DNA of 64,000 bases from Sterolibacterium sp. (GTDB lineage: Bacteria > Pseudomonadota > Gammaproteobacteria > Burkholderiales > Rhodocyclaceae). The stretch is from NCBI GenBank assembly GCA_018061005.1, contig JAGOVA010000001.1, positions 91,847 to 155,846 on the forward strand. Direction: 5' to 3'. The notes under the pieces are model-generated. The model was not told the origin of the DNA, searched no databases, and saw only the letters and a program-made list of their open reading frames with translations. Every line of letters begins with the position of its first letter. Positions within the stretch are counted from its first letter, which is position 1. Shown here piece after piece: positions 8,449 to 17,723 of the stretch. A program made the translations under genes and the position numbers.

Positions 8449-10131
8449 ATGTCCAACGGCGCGCAAGCCTTGCTGAAAACCCTGGTCGATGCGGATGTTA
8501 ACGTCTGTTTCACCAATCCGGGCACTAGCGAAATGCATTTTGTGGCCGCGCTCGACAGCGAGCCAAAAATGCGCGCCGTGCTCACGCTCTTTGAGGGCGT
8601 GGCCACGGGGGCGGCAGATGGCTATGCGCGCATGGCCGATCAACCGGCTGCCACGCTGCTGCATCTGGGCTGCGGCCTGGGTAATGGGCTGGCCAATCTG
8701 CACAACGCCCGCAAGGGCAAGGTGCCGGTGGTCAATATCGTCGGCGATCACGCGACGGGGCATGTCAAATATGACGCACAGTTGCAGTCGGATATTGAAA
8801 CCGTAGCGCGCAATGTGTCGCCGGGGTTTGTGCGGACCTCAAAAAGCACTGCCGAACTGGGGCAGGATGCGGTCGATGCCATCGTCGCTGCGCGCGGCTT
8901 GCCCGGGCAGGTGGCGACCCTGATCCTGCCGGCCGATGTGTCCTGGGGCGATGGTGGTGTGCCTTGCGCCGTGCCGCCACCGCCACCACCGGCGATGGCG
9001 GATGAAGCAACCATTACCCGCATTGCCGAGCTCATCACTCATAGCCAGCGCACCGGCCAGAAGGTCGCGCTGTTGCTGGGGGGGCGCGCCCTGCGCGAAC
9101 CGGCATTACGGGCGGCGGCGCGGATGGTTGCTCATTTTGCTGCCCATTCTGGCGTGAAGTTGCTGGCTGAAACCTTCCCGACGCGCATCGAACGCGGCGC
9201 GGGCATGCCGCCCATCGAACGGATTGCCTATCTCGCCGAGCTGGCCAGCGTGCAGCTGGCGGATGTTCAGCAGCTGATTCTGGTCGACTGCAAGGCACCG
9301 GTATCGTTTTTTGCTTACCCGGGCAAACCCAGCGATCTGGTACCAGCCGGATGCACAGTGCATACGCTGGCCACCCCGGAACAGGATGCCTGCCGCAGCC
9401 TGGAGCAACTGGTGCAGGTGCTGGGGGCTGAAGATACTCCGCCGTTGCTACAAGTTCGTCAGCAACCCGGTCGCCCGCGTGGCCGGCTCACCGCCGAGAA
9501 AGTCTGCAAGGCAGTCGGGCATCTGCTGCCGGAAAACGCCATCATCGTGGATGAGGCGATCACTTCAGGGCTGATGCTGCCGGTGATGACGGCAGGCGCG
9601 CCGCGCCACGATCTCATCACGCTGACGGGTGGCGCGATTGGTCAAGGCTTGCCCAATGCGCTGGGTGCGGCCATCGCCTGTCCGAACCGCCCGGTACTGG
9701 CGCTGGTGGGCGATGGCAGCTCGATGTACACCCTGCAGGCGTTGTGGAGCATGGCGCGTGAGCAGGCGAATGTCACTGTCATTATTTTCAACAATGCCGC
9801 CTATTCGGTGCTGAACATCGAACTGGAACGGGTGGGGGTTGATACGGCGGGTGAACAGGCGCGCGCCCAGCTGGATCTGCGCCGCCCGGCACTGCACTTT
9901 GCCAAATTGGCGCAGGGCATGGGGGTGCACGGTGTGCGTGTGGATACGGCAGAAACGCTGTGTCAGGCAATGGAATACGCCTGCGCGCAGCCCGGTCCAC
10001 ACCTGATCGAAGCCATGGTGCCTGAATCGCTGAATGGCTTGAAACGCACCGTGTTGCCGTGGCTGCTGCGCTCGCTGCCGAGTCTGCCGCTGTCGGTGAG
10101 CCGTGCGCTGAAACGTAAATTGGCACCCTGA
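8449..10131 (+). CDS. Thiamine-diphosphate-dependent enzyme, acetolactate synthase-like
   Basis: 560 residues with the three-domain TPP-enzyme layout. The N-terminal PYR domain carries the catalytic Glu in LFEGVATGAADGYARM. The C-terminal PP domain has LVGDGSSMYTLQAL ... IIFNN, the metal- and ThDP-binding motif. It resembles the acetolactate synthase large-subunit-like proteins that lack a regulatory partner; no ilvN follows. Related enzymes include benzoylformate decarboxylase and 2-hydroxyacyl-CoA lyase. A C-C lyase or ligase step in a degradation pathway is therefore plausible, but biosynthetic acetolactate synthase is less likely. AGGAG lies 7 nt before the ATG. It follows the KstD-like gene in the same operon. 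Confidence 0.85.
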   Translation: MSNGAQALLKTLVDADVNVCFTNPGTSEMHFVAALDSEPKMRAVLTLFEGVATGAADGYARMADQPAATLLHLGCGLGNGLANLHNARKGKVPVVNIVGDHATGHVKYDAQLQSDIETVARNVSPGFVRTSKSTAELGQDAVDAIVAARGLPGQVATLILPADVSWGDGGVPCAVPPPPPPAMADEATITRIAELITHSQRTGQKVALLLGGRALREPALRAAARMVAHFAAHSGVKLLAETFPTRIERGAGMPPIERIAYLAELASVQLADVQQLILVDCKAPVSFFAYPGKPSDLVPAGCTVHTLATPEQDACRSLEQLVQVLGAEDTPPLLQVRQQPGRPRGRLTAEKVCKAVGHLLPENAIIVDEAITSGLMLPVMTAGAPRHDLITLTGGAIGQGLPNALGAAIACPNRPVLALVGDGSSMYTLQALWSMAREQANVTVIIFNNAAYSVLNIELERVGVDTAGEQARAQLDLRRPALHFAKLAQGMGVHGVRVDTAETLCQAMEYACAQPGPHLIEAMVPESLNGLKRTVLPWLLRSLPSLPLSVSRALKRKLAP

Positions 10132-10277
10132 TTTCTGGCGCGCATCCTCTACATCAAGCATACGTTGCAAAAACGTCGTGTCAGCGCGTGGGTACGTACC
10201 GGGCGTGGTCGGCAAAGATCAACCGGTGATCCCGGAGGAACAGGGTATGACAAGGAACAGGATGGAGCAGAACGGAC

Positions 10278-10919
10278 TCAGCGCACCTTGATCTTCGGTA
10301 TTGGCGCGCTTCGGCGCATCGTGGTGAGAAACTGGTCGAGCGGTGCGGGCGGGGCAACTTCGGGAGTGTCTTCCGGTAGATGTGTCCAGAAATCCTGCCA
10401 TGAAGGCCAGAGGGCGTGCCAGGCACCGTCATACGGTTCACGTTCGGGCCAGCGCATTTTCTGCTCGCCGATCGGCGGTTTATTGAGATCGGTGGCGTAC
10501 CAGTAGCAGGGCAGGCGACGGCGGAAATACCAGCGGCCGTCGATGCGTTCGTATTCGTCCCAGTAAAGCATCTGCATGATGACCCACTCGGCGCCGGTTT
10601 CATGTTCGTTCTTGGAATACACCACGCCAATGGCATGGTCAGGGTCGCGAAATTCAATGATGTGGCCGCCGATGTGATGTGCGGTACCGGTGAATTGCAG
10701 GCGCAGGGTGTCGTCGAGCCAGCGTTTCATGTGGGCACGCCCGGTCTGTTCCTTGCTGATGCGGATATCCGCTGCGAATAAATTCACATGGGCATCGAGG
10801 TCGCGCATGTCCAGCGAGAGCGCGTACTTGGCGGGCAACATGCGGATTTCCTCGATGGATTCGAGGCGGTCGATGCGCGCAAGCAGATCGGGAGCGGCAG
10901 AAGCAGAAGGTAGGGGCAT
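10278..10919 (-). CDS. SnoaL-like (NTF2-fold) protein
   Basis: 213 residues from ATG 10919. The N-terminal half (DLLARIDRLESIEEIRMLPAK ... ADIRI) and HIGGHIIEFRDPDHAIGVV, ending in IDGRWYFRRR, have the pattern of SnoaL_4-type alpha+beta cones. Such domains act as isomerases, hydratases or dioxygenase small subunits. The reaction here is unknown. The C-terminal 60 residues are rich in Trp and Pro and extend beyond the core fold. The gene starts 11 nt after the stop of the ferredoxin-type reductase, so the two are an operon. It converges on the TPP-enzyme gene with 146 nt between them, where I see no clear terminator. Confidence 0.8.
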   Translation of the reverse strand: MPLPSASAAPDLLARIDRLESIEEIRMLPAKYALSLDMRDLDAHVNLFAADIRISKEQTGRAHMKRWLDDTLRLQFTGTAHHIGGHIIEFRDPDHAIGVVYSKNEHETGAEWVIMQMLYWDEYERIDGRWYFRRRLPCYWYATDLNKPPIGEQKMRWPEREPYDGAWHALWPSWQDFWTHLPEDTPEVAPPAPLDQFLTTMRRSAPIPKIKVR

Positions 10920-10930
10920 GTTCACAAGCC

Positions 10931-11947
10931 TCACGCAGGATGGGCGAAGGTAAACGAGTCGGCAAAGAATTCTTCTTCCGGCAGCCCCTGCGCGATGAAG
11001 TCGCGTCGGGCGGCGTCGATCATGGCCGGAGCACCGCAGGCATACACCTGAAAGCCGGAAAGATCGGCATGGTCTTCCAGTACGGCGCGGTGCACAAAGC
11101 CGGTGCGCCCCGTCCAGGCATCCGTAGCCGGCGGTTCGGAGAGCACCGGCACATAGCTGAAATGGGCGTGTTCTGCGGCCCATTGCCGGGGCAGGTCGGG
11201 CAGGTAGAGGCCGGCGTGATCTTTCGAGCCCCAATACAGCGTCATGGGTCGTTCAGTCTTGTTGTGGAGGGCGTGTTCGATCAGGCTCTTGATCGGGGCA
11301 AAACCCGTGCCGCCGGCCAGCAGGATCATCGGTTTCTTCGCGTCTTCGCGCAGGAAAAAGCTGCCATGCGGGCCTTCGAAGCGCAGCATGTCGCGTTCCT
11401 TCATGGCATGGAACACATGGCCGGTGTAGGTGCCGTCCGGCACCAGGCGGATATGCAGTTGCAGCAGCTCATCGTCATGCGGTGCATTGGCCAGCGAGAA
11501 GGCGCGCCGTTCGCCGTTTTTCAGCAGGATTTCGATGTATTGTCCGGCGAGAAACTGCAGGCGTTCGTTGGTGGGTAGCTTGAGGTGCAGCGCGATCACG
11601 TCGGCGGCCAGCCGTTCGAGCTTCTGCACGCGGCAGGGCAGGGTTTTGACGGGAATATCCTGGGTGGCGGTGACTTCCTTCGCCTCGATCACCAGATCAG
11701 AGAGCGGCTTCGCGCAGCAGAACAACGCCATGCCTGCGTCGCGCTGATCCTGCGGCAGCGTGCCTTCAGGGGCAGCGCCATGATCGAATTCACCGCTGAC
11801 CACCTTGCCCTTGCACGCGCCGCACGCGCCGTTCTGGCAGCCGTAGGGGAGTTTGATGCCCGCATCGATGGCGGCCTGCAGGAGGGTGGCACCTTCTTCG
11901 GTGTCGTATGTGTGGCCACTGGGCTGAACGGTGATGTGATGTGACAT
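10931..11947 (-). CDS. 2Fe-2S ferredoxin/FAD/NAD(P)H oxidoreductase
   Basis: Electron-transfer protein of 338 residues. An N-terminal plant-type 2Fe-2S domain has Cys37, Cys42, Cys45 (in YGCQNGACGACKGK) and Cys77. The FAD domain follows with RAFSLANAP, and the NAD(P) domain with LLAGGTGFAPIKS and YACGAP. This is the architecture of CDP-6-deoxy-delta-3,4-glucoseen reductase-like proteins and of oxygenase reductases such as those for phenol or naphthalene. It would deliver electrons from NAD(P)H to an oxygenase or reductase that is not encoded nearby. It forms an operon with the SnoaL-like gene. Only 14 nt separate its ATG from the divergent SDR gene. Confidence 0.92.
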   Translation of the reverse strand: MSHHITVQPSGHTYDTEEGATLLQAAIDAGIKLPYGCQNGACGACKGKVVSGEFDHGAAPEGTLPQDQRDAGMALFCCAKPLSDLVIEAKEVTATQDIPVKTLPCRVQKLERLAADVIALHLKLPTNERLQFLAGQYIEILLKNGERRAFSLANAPHDDELLQLHIRLVPDGTYTGHVFHAMKERDMLRFEGPHGSFFLREDAKKPMILLAGGTGFAPIKSLIEHALHNKTERPMTLYWGSKDHAGLYLPDLPRQWAAEHAHFSYVPVLSEPPATDAWTGRTGFVHRAVLEDHADLSGFQVYACGAPAMIDAARRDFIAQGLPEEEFFADSFTFAHPA

Positions 11948-11961
11948 GAGATAATTCCGTA

Positions 11962-12915
11962 ATGCAAAGATTGCAAAGATTGTTGATCATTGGCTGCGGC
12001 GACGTGGCCTTGCGTGCCTTGCCACGGCTGGTGCGCCGTTACCGGGTGTATGCGCTGCTGCGCGCGCCGGATGCGGCCTTGCGGGCGCGTTTGCGGCAGC
12101 TGGGGGTGACGCCGCTGACCGGTGATCTGGATCAGCCGGCTTCGTTGCGCCGCCTCAGCGGGCTGGCCGATGCCGTGCTGCACTGCGCGCCGCCGCCGAA
12201 TCATGGCACATCCGACCCGCGCACCCGTCATCTGCTGGCCGCACTGAGTCGCCGACGCACCCGGCCACGCGGAGCGTCGAGTCTACCACGCAGGCTGGTC
12301 TACATCAGTACCAGCGGGGTGTATGGCGATTGTGCAGGCGCACGGGTCGATGAAACCCGTCGGCTGCATCCGGCCACGCCGCGCGCACGTCGCCGGGTCG
12401 ATGCCGAGGCCACTCTACGGCGCTGGGCTCGCCAGGCGCACGGTGTCAGTGTGAGCATCCTGCGTGCGCCGGGCATTTATGCCGCCGATCGTTTGCCGCT
12501 GGAACGCATCCGCCGGGGTGATCCGGTGCTGTGTGCTGAAGACGATGTCATCACCAATCACATTCATGCCGACGACCTGGCGCGCTGCGCGATTGCCGCG
12601 CTGCAGCGGGGTCGTCCCCAGCGGGTGTATCACGCCAGCGACAACACCGCCGGACTGGGCATGGCCGACTGGTTCGATGCGGTGGCCGATGCCCACGCCC
12701 TGCCGCGCCCGCCGCGCATGTGCCGGGAAGAGATTGCCCGGGTTCTGCCTGCGCTGACGCTCTCTTTCATGAATGAATCGCGCCGCCTCGACAACACGCG
12801 GCTGCGCTGCGAGCTGGGTGTGCGTCTGGCCTGGCCAGAAGCGCATGTTGCACTGCCCGCACTACTCGCCCCCCCCACTCTTTTGCAACAGGAATCCTCG
12901 TCATGCTCTGGTTGA
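11962..12915 (+). CDS. NAD-dependent epimerase/dehydratase-like SDR protein (YeeZ type)
   Basis: 317 residues, extended short-chain dehydrogenase fold. The N-terminal Rossmann motif is LLIIGCGDVALRAL, a variant of GxGxxG. A conserved LVYISTSGVYGDCAGARVDE segment holds the Ser and Tyr region, followed by the C-terminal substrate half. Homologs are annotated as YeeZ-type NAD(P)-binding proteins of unknown substrate. The gene overlaps hemJ by 13 nt, so they are probably cotranslated. A link to haem synthesis is suggested only by this overlap. Confidence 0.82.
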   Translation: MQRLQRLLIIGCGDVALRALPRLVRRYRVYALLRAPDAALRARLRQLGVTPLTGDLDQPASLRRLSGLADAVLHCAPPPNHGTSDPRTRHLLAALSRRRTRPRGASSLPRRLVYISTSGVYGDCAGARVDETRRLHPATPRARRRVDAEATLRRWARQAHGVSVSILRAPGIYAADRLPLERIRRGDPVLCAEDDVITNHIHADDLARCAIAALQRGRPQRVYHASDNTAGLGMADWFDAVADAHALPRPPRMCREEIARVLPALTLSFMNESRRLDNTRLRCELGVRLAWPEAHVALPALLAPPTLLQQESSSCSG

Positions 12916-13337
12916 AAGCCTTCCACATTTTCTTCGTCATCAGCTGGTTTGCCGGGCTGTTTTATCTGCCGCGCATTTTCGTCAATCTGGCGATGGTGCC
13001 GCCGGAAAGTACGGCCGAGCGCGAACGACTACTGCTGATGGCCGGCAAGCTCTATCGCTTCATGACCCCGCTGGGCGTGCTGGCCGTGGTACTGGGCGTG
13101 TGGCTGTGGCTGGGCTTTGGCTTTAGCGGTGGCTGGCTGCACGCCAAGACCACGCTGGTGCTGGTGCTGGTCGGCTATCACGGCTATTGTGGGCATCTGC
13201 TCAAAACGTTCGCCAGTGGCCACAGTGGACACAACGGCCGCAACACCAGAACGCATGTCTGGTTCCGCTTTTTCAACGAACTGCCGGTGCTGGTGCTGCT
13301 GGCGGTCATCCTGCTCGTGATGCTGAAACCATTTTGA
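12903..13337 (+). CDS. hemJ: Protoporphyrinogen IX oxidase HemJ (CopD/UPF0093 family)
   Basis: Membrane enzyme of the haem pathway that oxidises protoporphyrinogen IX to protoporphyrin IX. The 144 residues contain four hydrophobic segments. The conserved N-terminal His is His8 in LKAFHIFF, followed by the typical WFAGLFYLPRIFV. The essential Lys lies in WLHAKTTLVLVL. Length and motifs match HemJ, the oxidase used by many proteobacteria lacking HemG or HemY-type oxidase. It overlaps the preceding SDR gene and touches the methyltransferase gene downstream. A hemCDXY group 1.3 kb away on the other strand supports the haem assignment. Confidence 0.9.
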   Translation: MLWLKAFHIFFVISWFAGLFYLPRIFVNLAMVPPESTAERERLLLMAGKLYRFMTPLGVLAVVLGVWLWLGFGFSGGWLHAKTTLVLVLVGYHGYCGHLLKTFASGHSGHNGRNTRTHVWFRFFNELPVLVLLAVILLVMLKPF

Positions 13338-14587
13338 AAAATACATCCCCCTCCCCCATCTCCCCCCCTTCTTCTTCAAGTGCTGCGCCCGTGCAGCATT
13401 TCTTCGCACCTTGCCCGCGCGGTCTTGAAGCGCTGCTGGCCGACGATGCGCGCGCGGCCGGTGCGCTCGACAGCACCGTCAAAATCATCCCCGGGGGCGT
13501 GCAGTTTGCCGGCGACTGGCGTTGCGGTTACACGCTCAATCTTGAATCGCGTATCGCCAGCCGCGTGCTGTGGCGCGTGGCGACCGGCAGCTATCTGAAG
13601 GAAGACGACATCTACCGTCTGGCCATGACGGTCGACTGGCCTGCCCTGTTTAATGTCGAGCGTACCCTGCGGGTGTATGTCACGGCCATCAAGTCGCCGC
13701 TGAAAAGCCTGGAGTTCATCACCCTGCGCGTCAAGGATGCCGTCTGCGACCGTTTTCGCAGCGCCTGCGGCCAGCGGCCCAGCGTGAATACCGCGCAGCC
13801 GGATGTGCGGATACACATGTTTCTCACGACTGATCGTGTCACGCTCTATGTTGATACTTCGGGTGAGCCGCTCTGGCAGCGCGGCCACAAGATCGCCAAG
13901 GTGGAAGCCCCGGTGAAGGAAAACCTCGCGGCGGGCATCCTGCGCCTGATTGGCTGGCAGCCGGGTATTCCGCTGCATGACCCGATGTGTGGCAGCGGTA
14001 CCTTTTTGCTCGAAGCCGCGCAGATGAGCCTGAACGATGCTCCCGGACTGTCGCGCGAGCCGGGTGAATTTGGTTTTGAAAAACTGAAGAATTTCGATGC
14101 CGCCCTGTGGCGCGAATTGAAGCAGGCTGCCGCCGCTCGCCGCGACATGGCGCCGACCCGGCTGGATATTTCGGGAGCTGACATCACCCGCGATGCCGTG
14201 GCGCGCGCCCGCCAGAACCTCGATTACGCGGGCATCGGCACGCTGGTGGGGGTGCAGCAGGGCGATATTCTGCAGCTCGAACCGCCCGCCAAACCGGGCA
14301 TCCTGATTGCCAATCCGCCGTATGGCGAACGCCTCGGCGAAATTGAATCACTGGCCGCGTTCTACCCGCAGATGGGCGACGCGCTGAAGAAGAAATATGC
14401 GGGATGGAACTGCTGGTTTCTTTCTGCTGACCCGGCACTGCCCAAGTGCATCGGTTTGTCGGTCAAGCGCAAGATTCCGCTCTTCAACGGTCCGCTGGAA
14501 TGTCGTTTACTTCATTACCCGATGGTTGCGGGAGGAAATCGTACTCCGCGTACTCCGCGTACTCCGCGCTCCGCAGCCACCGATTAA
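13334..14587 (+). CDS. THUMP-domain class I SAM-dependent RNA methyltransferase (RlmL N-domain-like)
   Basis: Predicted N2-guanine methyltransferase for 23S rRNA. An N-terminal THUMP domain starts at HFFAPCPRGLEALLADDA. The Rossmann domain has HDPMCGSGTFLLEA (SAM binding) and the catalytic motif IANPPYGERLGE. Two starts are possible: TTG at 13334, overlapping the hemJ stop, or GTG at 13391 just before the THUMP domain. No ATG fits. The C-terminus ends in a low-complexity RTPRTPRTPR tail made by a 9-bp direct repeat at about 14542-14570. It resembles the N-terminal half of E. coli RlmL without the RlmK half. It converges on hemY with only 3 nt between stops. Confidence 0.87.
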   Translation: MKNTSPSPISPPSSSSAAPVQHFFAPCPRGLEALLADDARAAGALDSTVKIIPGGVQFAGDWRCGYTLNLESRIASRVLWRVATGSYLKEDDIYRLAMTVDWPALFNVERTLRVYVTAIKSPLKSLEFITLRVKDAVCDRFRSACGQRPSVNTAQPDVRIHMFLTTDRVTLYVDTSGEPLWQRGHKIAKVEAPVKENLAAGILRLIGWQPGIPLHDPMCGSGTFLLEAAQMSLNDAPGLSREPGEFGFEKLKNFDAALWRELKQAAAARRDMAPTRLDISGADITRDAVARARQNLDYAGIGTLVGVQQGDILQLEPPAKPGILIANPPYGERLGEIESLAAFYPQMGDALKKKYAGWNCWFLSADPALPKCIGLSVKRKIPLFNGPLECRLLHYPMVAGGNRTPRTPRTPRSAATD

Positions 14588-14590
14588 TTA

Positions 14591-15760
14591 TTAAACCACC
14601 CCTGCCGCCGCCCGGTAATGGCGGTTGGCATCCTCCGGGCGTTCCAGCTGATCGAACAGCCGCGCCAGCTCGACATGGGCGGCGTGGCTGGGTTGCTGTG
14701 ACAGGGAGGCTTCAAAGTAGCTTTGCGCCTTGCCCCAGAGTTGCTGCTGCTGGCACAAACGTCCCAGCACCAGCAGCAGGTGGGCATCGCGCGGGTGCTG
14801 TTTGAGCCAGTTTTCGCAACGCGCCAGCCGCCCGAGCACATCGCCCCCGCGACATTCGCCATAAAGCGTGGCGAGGCTGGAGTCCCAGTCATCATCGAGC
14901 AGATCTTCGAGCAGACGCTGGGCATTGAAGCTGTCATCGGCGGCAATCAGCAGCCTTGCGGCTTCTGCGGCCAGGCGTACATTGCAACGATCCGCACCGG
15001 GCAGGTCACGCCAGTAATGGTGTAGCGCACCGGCGTCGAGTGCCAGCGCGCGCAGTACTTCGAGATGCGCGCGCAGACGGATCGGTGCGGCCTGTTCGCG
15101 ACTCAGGGCGCGATGGCGGTCGAGCTGGCGCACGATCCGCACTACGTCCCGCCAGTTGCCCAGCGACTGATGGGCACGCAGCGACAGGCGCAGGGCGGCG
15201 ATATGCCGCTGGCCGCTGGCTTCCAGTACATCCACCACGCCCTGTGCGTCGGCATAACGATGGTTGTTGAGATGCAGTTCGGCTTCGGTCATCAACCGTG
15301 CATCGCGGCTTTCGGCATCATGTGCGGTGGCGCGCTGCAGCCATTCGCTTTGGCGTTCGTCGTCACGCATGGCGTGGGCGGCGCGCGCGGCCAGGAGGGC
15401 GGCCGTGCCTGGGGCATGGCTGGCCTGATGTGCCAGCGCGGCACTCTTCAGGGCGTGGCTGTAACGACCTTCAAAGCTCAGCCGCACCGCATCCCCCAGT
15501 GCCTCTTCAGCCTTTTCGCGTTGCCGCCGGGCGCGATATTCGCGGACGCGCTGCGGCAGCTGCAAGGTATGCGTAACCAGGCGGATGAACAGGTAGAGCA
15601 CGGCAAAGCCGATCAGTTGCAGCAGGATCAGCAGGTTCAGTGACAGCTCGACACGCCAGGGGGTGAGCACGAGCAGCACATAGCCATCGTTGTAACGCGC
15701 TGCCAGCGCGAGGCCGACTGCCAGCGCGGCCAGGGTCAGCAGCCAGAGCAGGGTACGCAT
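14591..15760 (-). CDS. hemY: HemY-type TPR membrane protein of the haem operon
   Basis: 389 residues. Two N-terminal membrane segments (LLWLLTLAALAVGLALAA and LNLLILLQLIGFAVLYLFI) are followed by a basic stretch and a long tetratricopeptide-type helical region. This is the proteobacterial HemY of the hemCDXY operon. It is distinct from the oxidase called HemY in Gram-positives. Its exact job is unsettled; a scaffold for haem-pathway enzymes at the inner membrane is usually proposed. It is last in the operon and follows hemX by 5 nt. Confidence 0.92.
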   Translation of the reverse strand: MRTLLWLLTLAALAVGLALAARYNDGYVLLVLTPWRVELSLNLLILLQLIGFAVLYLFIRLVTHTLQLPQRVREYRARRQREKAEEALGDAVRLSFEGRYSHALKSAALAHQASHAPGTAALLAARAAHAMRDDERQSEWLQRATAHDAESRDARLMTEAELHLNNHRYADAQGVVDVLEASGQRHIAALRLSLRAHQSLGNWRDVVRIVRQLDRHRALSREQAAPIRLRAHLEVLRALALDAGALHHYWRDLPGADRCNVRLAAEAARLLIAADDSFNAQRLLEDLLDDDWDSSLATLYGECRGGDVLGRLARCENWLKQHPRDAHLLLVLGRLCQQQQLWGKAQSYFEASLSQQPSHAAHVELARLFDQLERPEDANRHYRAAAGVV

Positions 15761-15765
15761 GGGGC

Positions 15766-16854
15766 TTACTTCCCTTTTTCCTTGAGTAGCTTGAGGTTCC
15801 GCAGGCTACCCAGGGTTTCGTTGAGTGTGGGCATTTCCAGGCTCAGATCAGCTGCCGACAGGTTTTTGAGTGTGGTGATGGCGTTGGCGACGGATTTTTC
15901 GCGGGGGTCGAAGTAACGTTCCAGCCAGTGTTGCGACTGCTGCAGGTCATCGCGATATACCTTGCCGTCGCGCTGCAGCAGTGCCAGCCGTGCGGTCATC
16001 AGCCGCAGCTTGAGATTTTCGCGCAGGAAAAAAGTCTGGCCGGGGGAGAGCAAGGCGGTTTCGCCATGGGCAGATTTTTCGATCCGCTCAATGCGGATCA
16101 GTTGCTTGATTTCGATCCATAGATCGTGACCGAGTTCTTCCCAGTAATTCATGGGTGCCACGCCAAGACGCTGCTTGACCAGAGGCTCGGCACGCGCGCG
16201 TTGTTCGAAGGCCAGTGGCAGGCTGTCGGCCACGTTGATGACGGTTTCGAGCTTCAGTGAGATGCCCTGGATGTCGGCCAGTGGCACGGCCTTGAGGCGT
16301 TCGATGTCGCGGTTGATCAGCTTGCGTAGCGGAAGCAGTTGCGGCAGTGCGGCACGCGCCAGACGGGCATCGGCACTTTGCAATGCAATCAGGGCGGCCG
16401 ATACATTGCCGGCCAGTTGCAGCTGTTGCGCGGCGGTGGATATGGTTTGTTCGATCTCCGCCAGCAGGCGTTCATCGCGGCTGTGCGATAGCTCCTGATA
16501 CATGCTTTCCAGCGTCATTTGCTGGGTTTTGGTCTCGGCCAGCTGGGTTTCGGCCAGGCTGGTTCGGCGGGTCAATGCCTGCAGCATTTCCTGATTCTGC
16601 CGTGCCAGCGTGCGTGCTTCCTGGCTGCCTGCGTCACTGGTGGCCAGCCGCCGCGCCAGTTCTTCCTGCAGGTCGCCCAGACGGTTGCGCGTTTCCAGCC
16701 ATTGCCAGCCCAGTAGCAGCAAGGCCAGTGTGGCGATGAGTACCGGCGGACGACGCAGTGCCTGCAGTGCGCGCAAGCTTGCGGACACTGCAGGCACTGC
16801 GGTGGCGGGGAGTAAAGGCGGTGATGGGGTCTGGGAATCGGTTTCCATGTTCAT
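15766..16854 (-). CDS. hemX: HemX, membrane-anchored haem-operon protein
   Basis: 362 residues. A short cytoplasmic N-terminus leads into one membrane segment (PPVLIATLALLLLGWQWLE). A coiled-coil-like region with many Gln and Glu follows, then the family C-terminal domain with EQRARAEPLVKQRLG. Older databases call this uroporphyrinogen-III C-methyltransferase, but the SAM-binding methyltransferase fold is not present. Its start overlaps the hemD stop in an ATGA arrangement, which indicates translational coupling. It probably works with HemY at the membrane. Confidence 0.9.
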   Translation of the reverse strand: MNMETDSQTPSPPLLPATAVPAVSASLRALQALRRPPVLIATLALLLLGWQWLETRNRLGDLQEELARRLATSDAGSQEARTLARQNQEMLQALTRRTSLAETQLAETKTQQMTLESMYQELSHSRDERLLAEIEQTISTAAQQLQLAGNVSAALIALQSADARLARAALPQLLPLRKLINRDIERLKAVPLADIQGISLKLETVINVADSLPLAFEQRARAEPLVKQRLGVAPMNYWEELGHDLWIEIKQLIRIERIEKSAHGETALLSPGQTFFLRENLKLRLMTARLALLQRDGKVYRDDLQQSQHWLERYFDPREKSVANAITTLKNLSAADLSLEMPTLNETLGSLRNLKLLKEKGK

Positions 16855-17723
16855 GCGTGACGCATTTCAAGATTGGCGGGTCGCAAGGCAGCGGCCGCAA
16901 CGAAGTACTCTATCAGAGCCGCAAGCAAGCCGGCATCCCCCGCGCCCGTTGCGATGATCTGCGACAAGCCGAGCTGGCGTGCTTCGGCGGCGATACGTTC
17001 ATGCGGAACGAATAGCGGGGTCGTCGCCAGCCGGGCGCGACCGGGCGCATCCAGCAGGGCGTGCAGATGACGCAAGCCTTCGCTGCTGGTGAGGGTGATG
17101 GCATCGAGCTGACCTTGTTGCCAGAGTTGCTGCAGTATCGTGGTATCTGCCGCCGCACCTTGTGGCGCGCTGCGCCGGTAGCAGGTGACATATTCGACCG
17201 TCGCGCCTCGTTCGCACAGGGTCTGGGCGATCAGTTCGCGTCCGCCGTCACCCCGGAAGATGATGGCGCGCTGGCCTTGCACCTGTGCGGATTGCAAATC
17301 GGCCAATGCCAGCATGCCTTCGGAATCGTAGCGTTCGCAAGGGGCGATGACCCGACTCACGCCGCGCTCCGCCAGCGCGTGTTCGCTGCCTTTACCCACC
17401 ACGGCGACGCGTAACTGATCTGGCCAGGCCAGGCCGAGTGCCTGCAGTTCGGCAAAGGTTCTGGCGATGGCGTTCGGGCTGACGAATACAGCCAGCTCGA
17501 ACGCACTGGCGGCAAGACGCTGTAATACGGCCTGGAGTGTGCGGCGTTGCGTGGCATCCACGTCATGAATGACCAGCAGGGGAAAGACCACCGGCGTGCC
17601 GCCCGCTGCGCGGATGGCGGCACTGAGCGTGGCCGACTGCTGCTGTGGCCGCGTCACGACAATATGGCGGCCGGCCAGTGCGTGCGACGGAGGTGGGGTC
17701 ACGGCAGCCATGGCTGTGGTCAT
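16851..17723 (-). CDS. hemD: Uroporphyrinogen-III synthase HemD
   Basis: Closes hydroxymethylbilane to uroporphyrinogen III with inversion of ring D. The 290 residues have the expected two-domain layout. [23 protein letters not shown] opens the protein. The middle has [16 protein letters not shown], and the second domain has the [11 protein letters not shown] segment. The family is poorly conserved, so operon position is strong support. Both ends overlap by 4 nt, with hemC upstream and hemX downstream, so the genes are translationally coupled. Confidence 0.92.
   Translation of the reverse strand: MTTAMAAVTPPPSHALAGRHIVVTRPQQQSATLSAAIRAAGGTPVVFPLLVIHDVDATQRRTLQAVLQRLAASAFELAVFVSPNAIARTFAELQALGLAWPDQLRVAVVGKGSEHALAERGVSRVIAPCERYDSEGMLALADLQSAQVQGQRAIIFRGDGGRELIAQTLCERGATVEYVTCYRRSAPQGAAADTTILQQLWQQGQLDAITLTSSEGLRHLHALLDAPGRARLATTPLFVPHERIAAEARQLGLSQIIATGAGDAGLLAALIEYFVAAAALRPANLEMRHA

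Noticed and set aside
6937-8763. Long minus-strand open frame opposite the KstD-like gene
   Set aside because: Shadow of a GC-rich gene; no recognisable domain and it extends into the next real gene.
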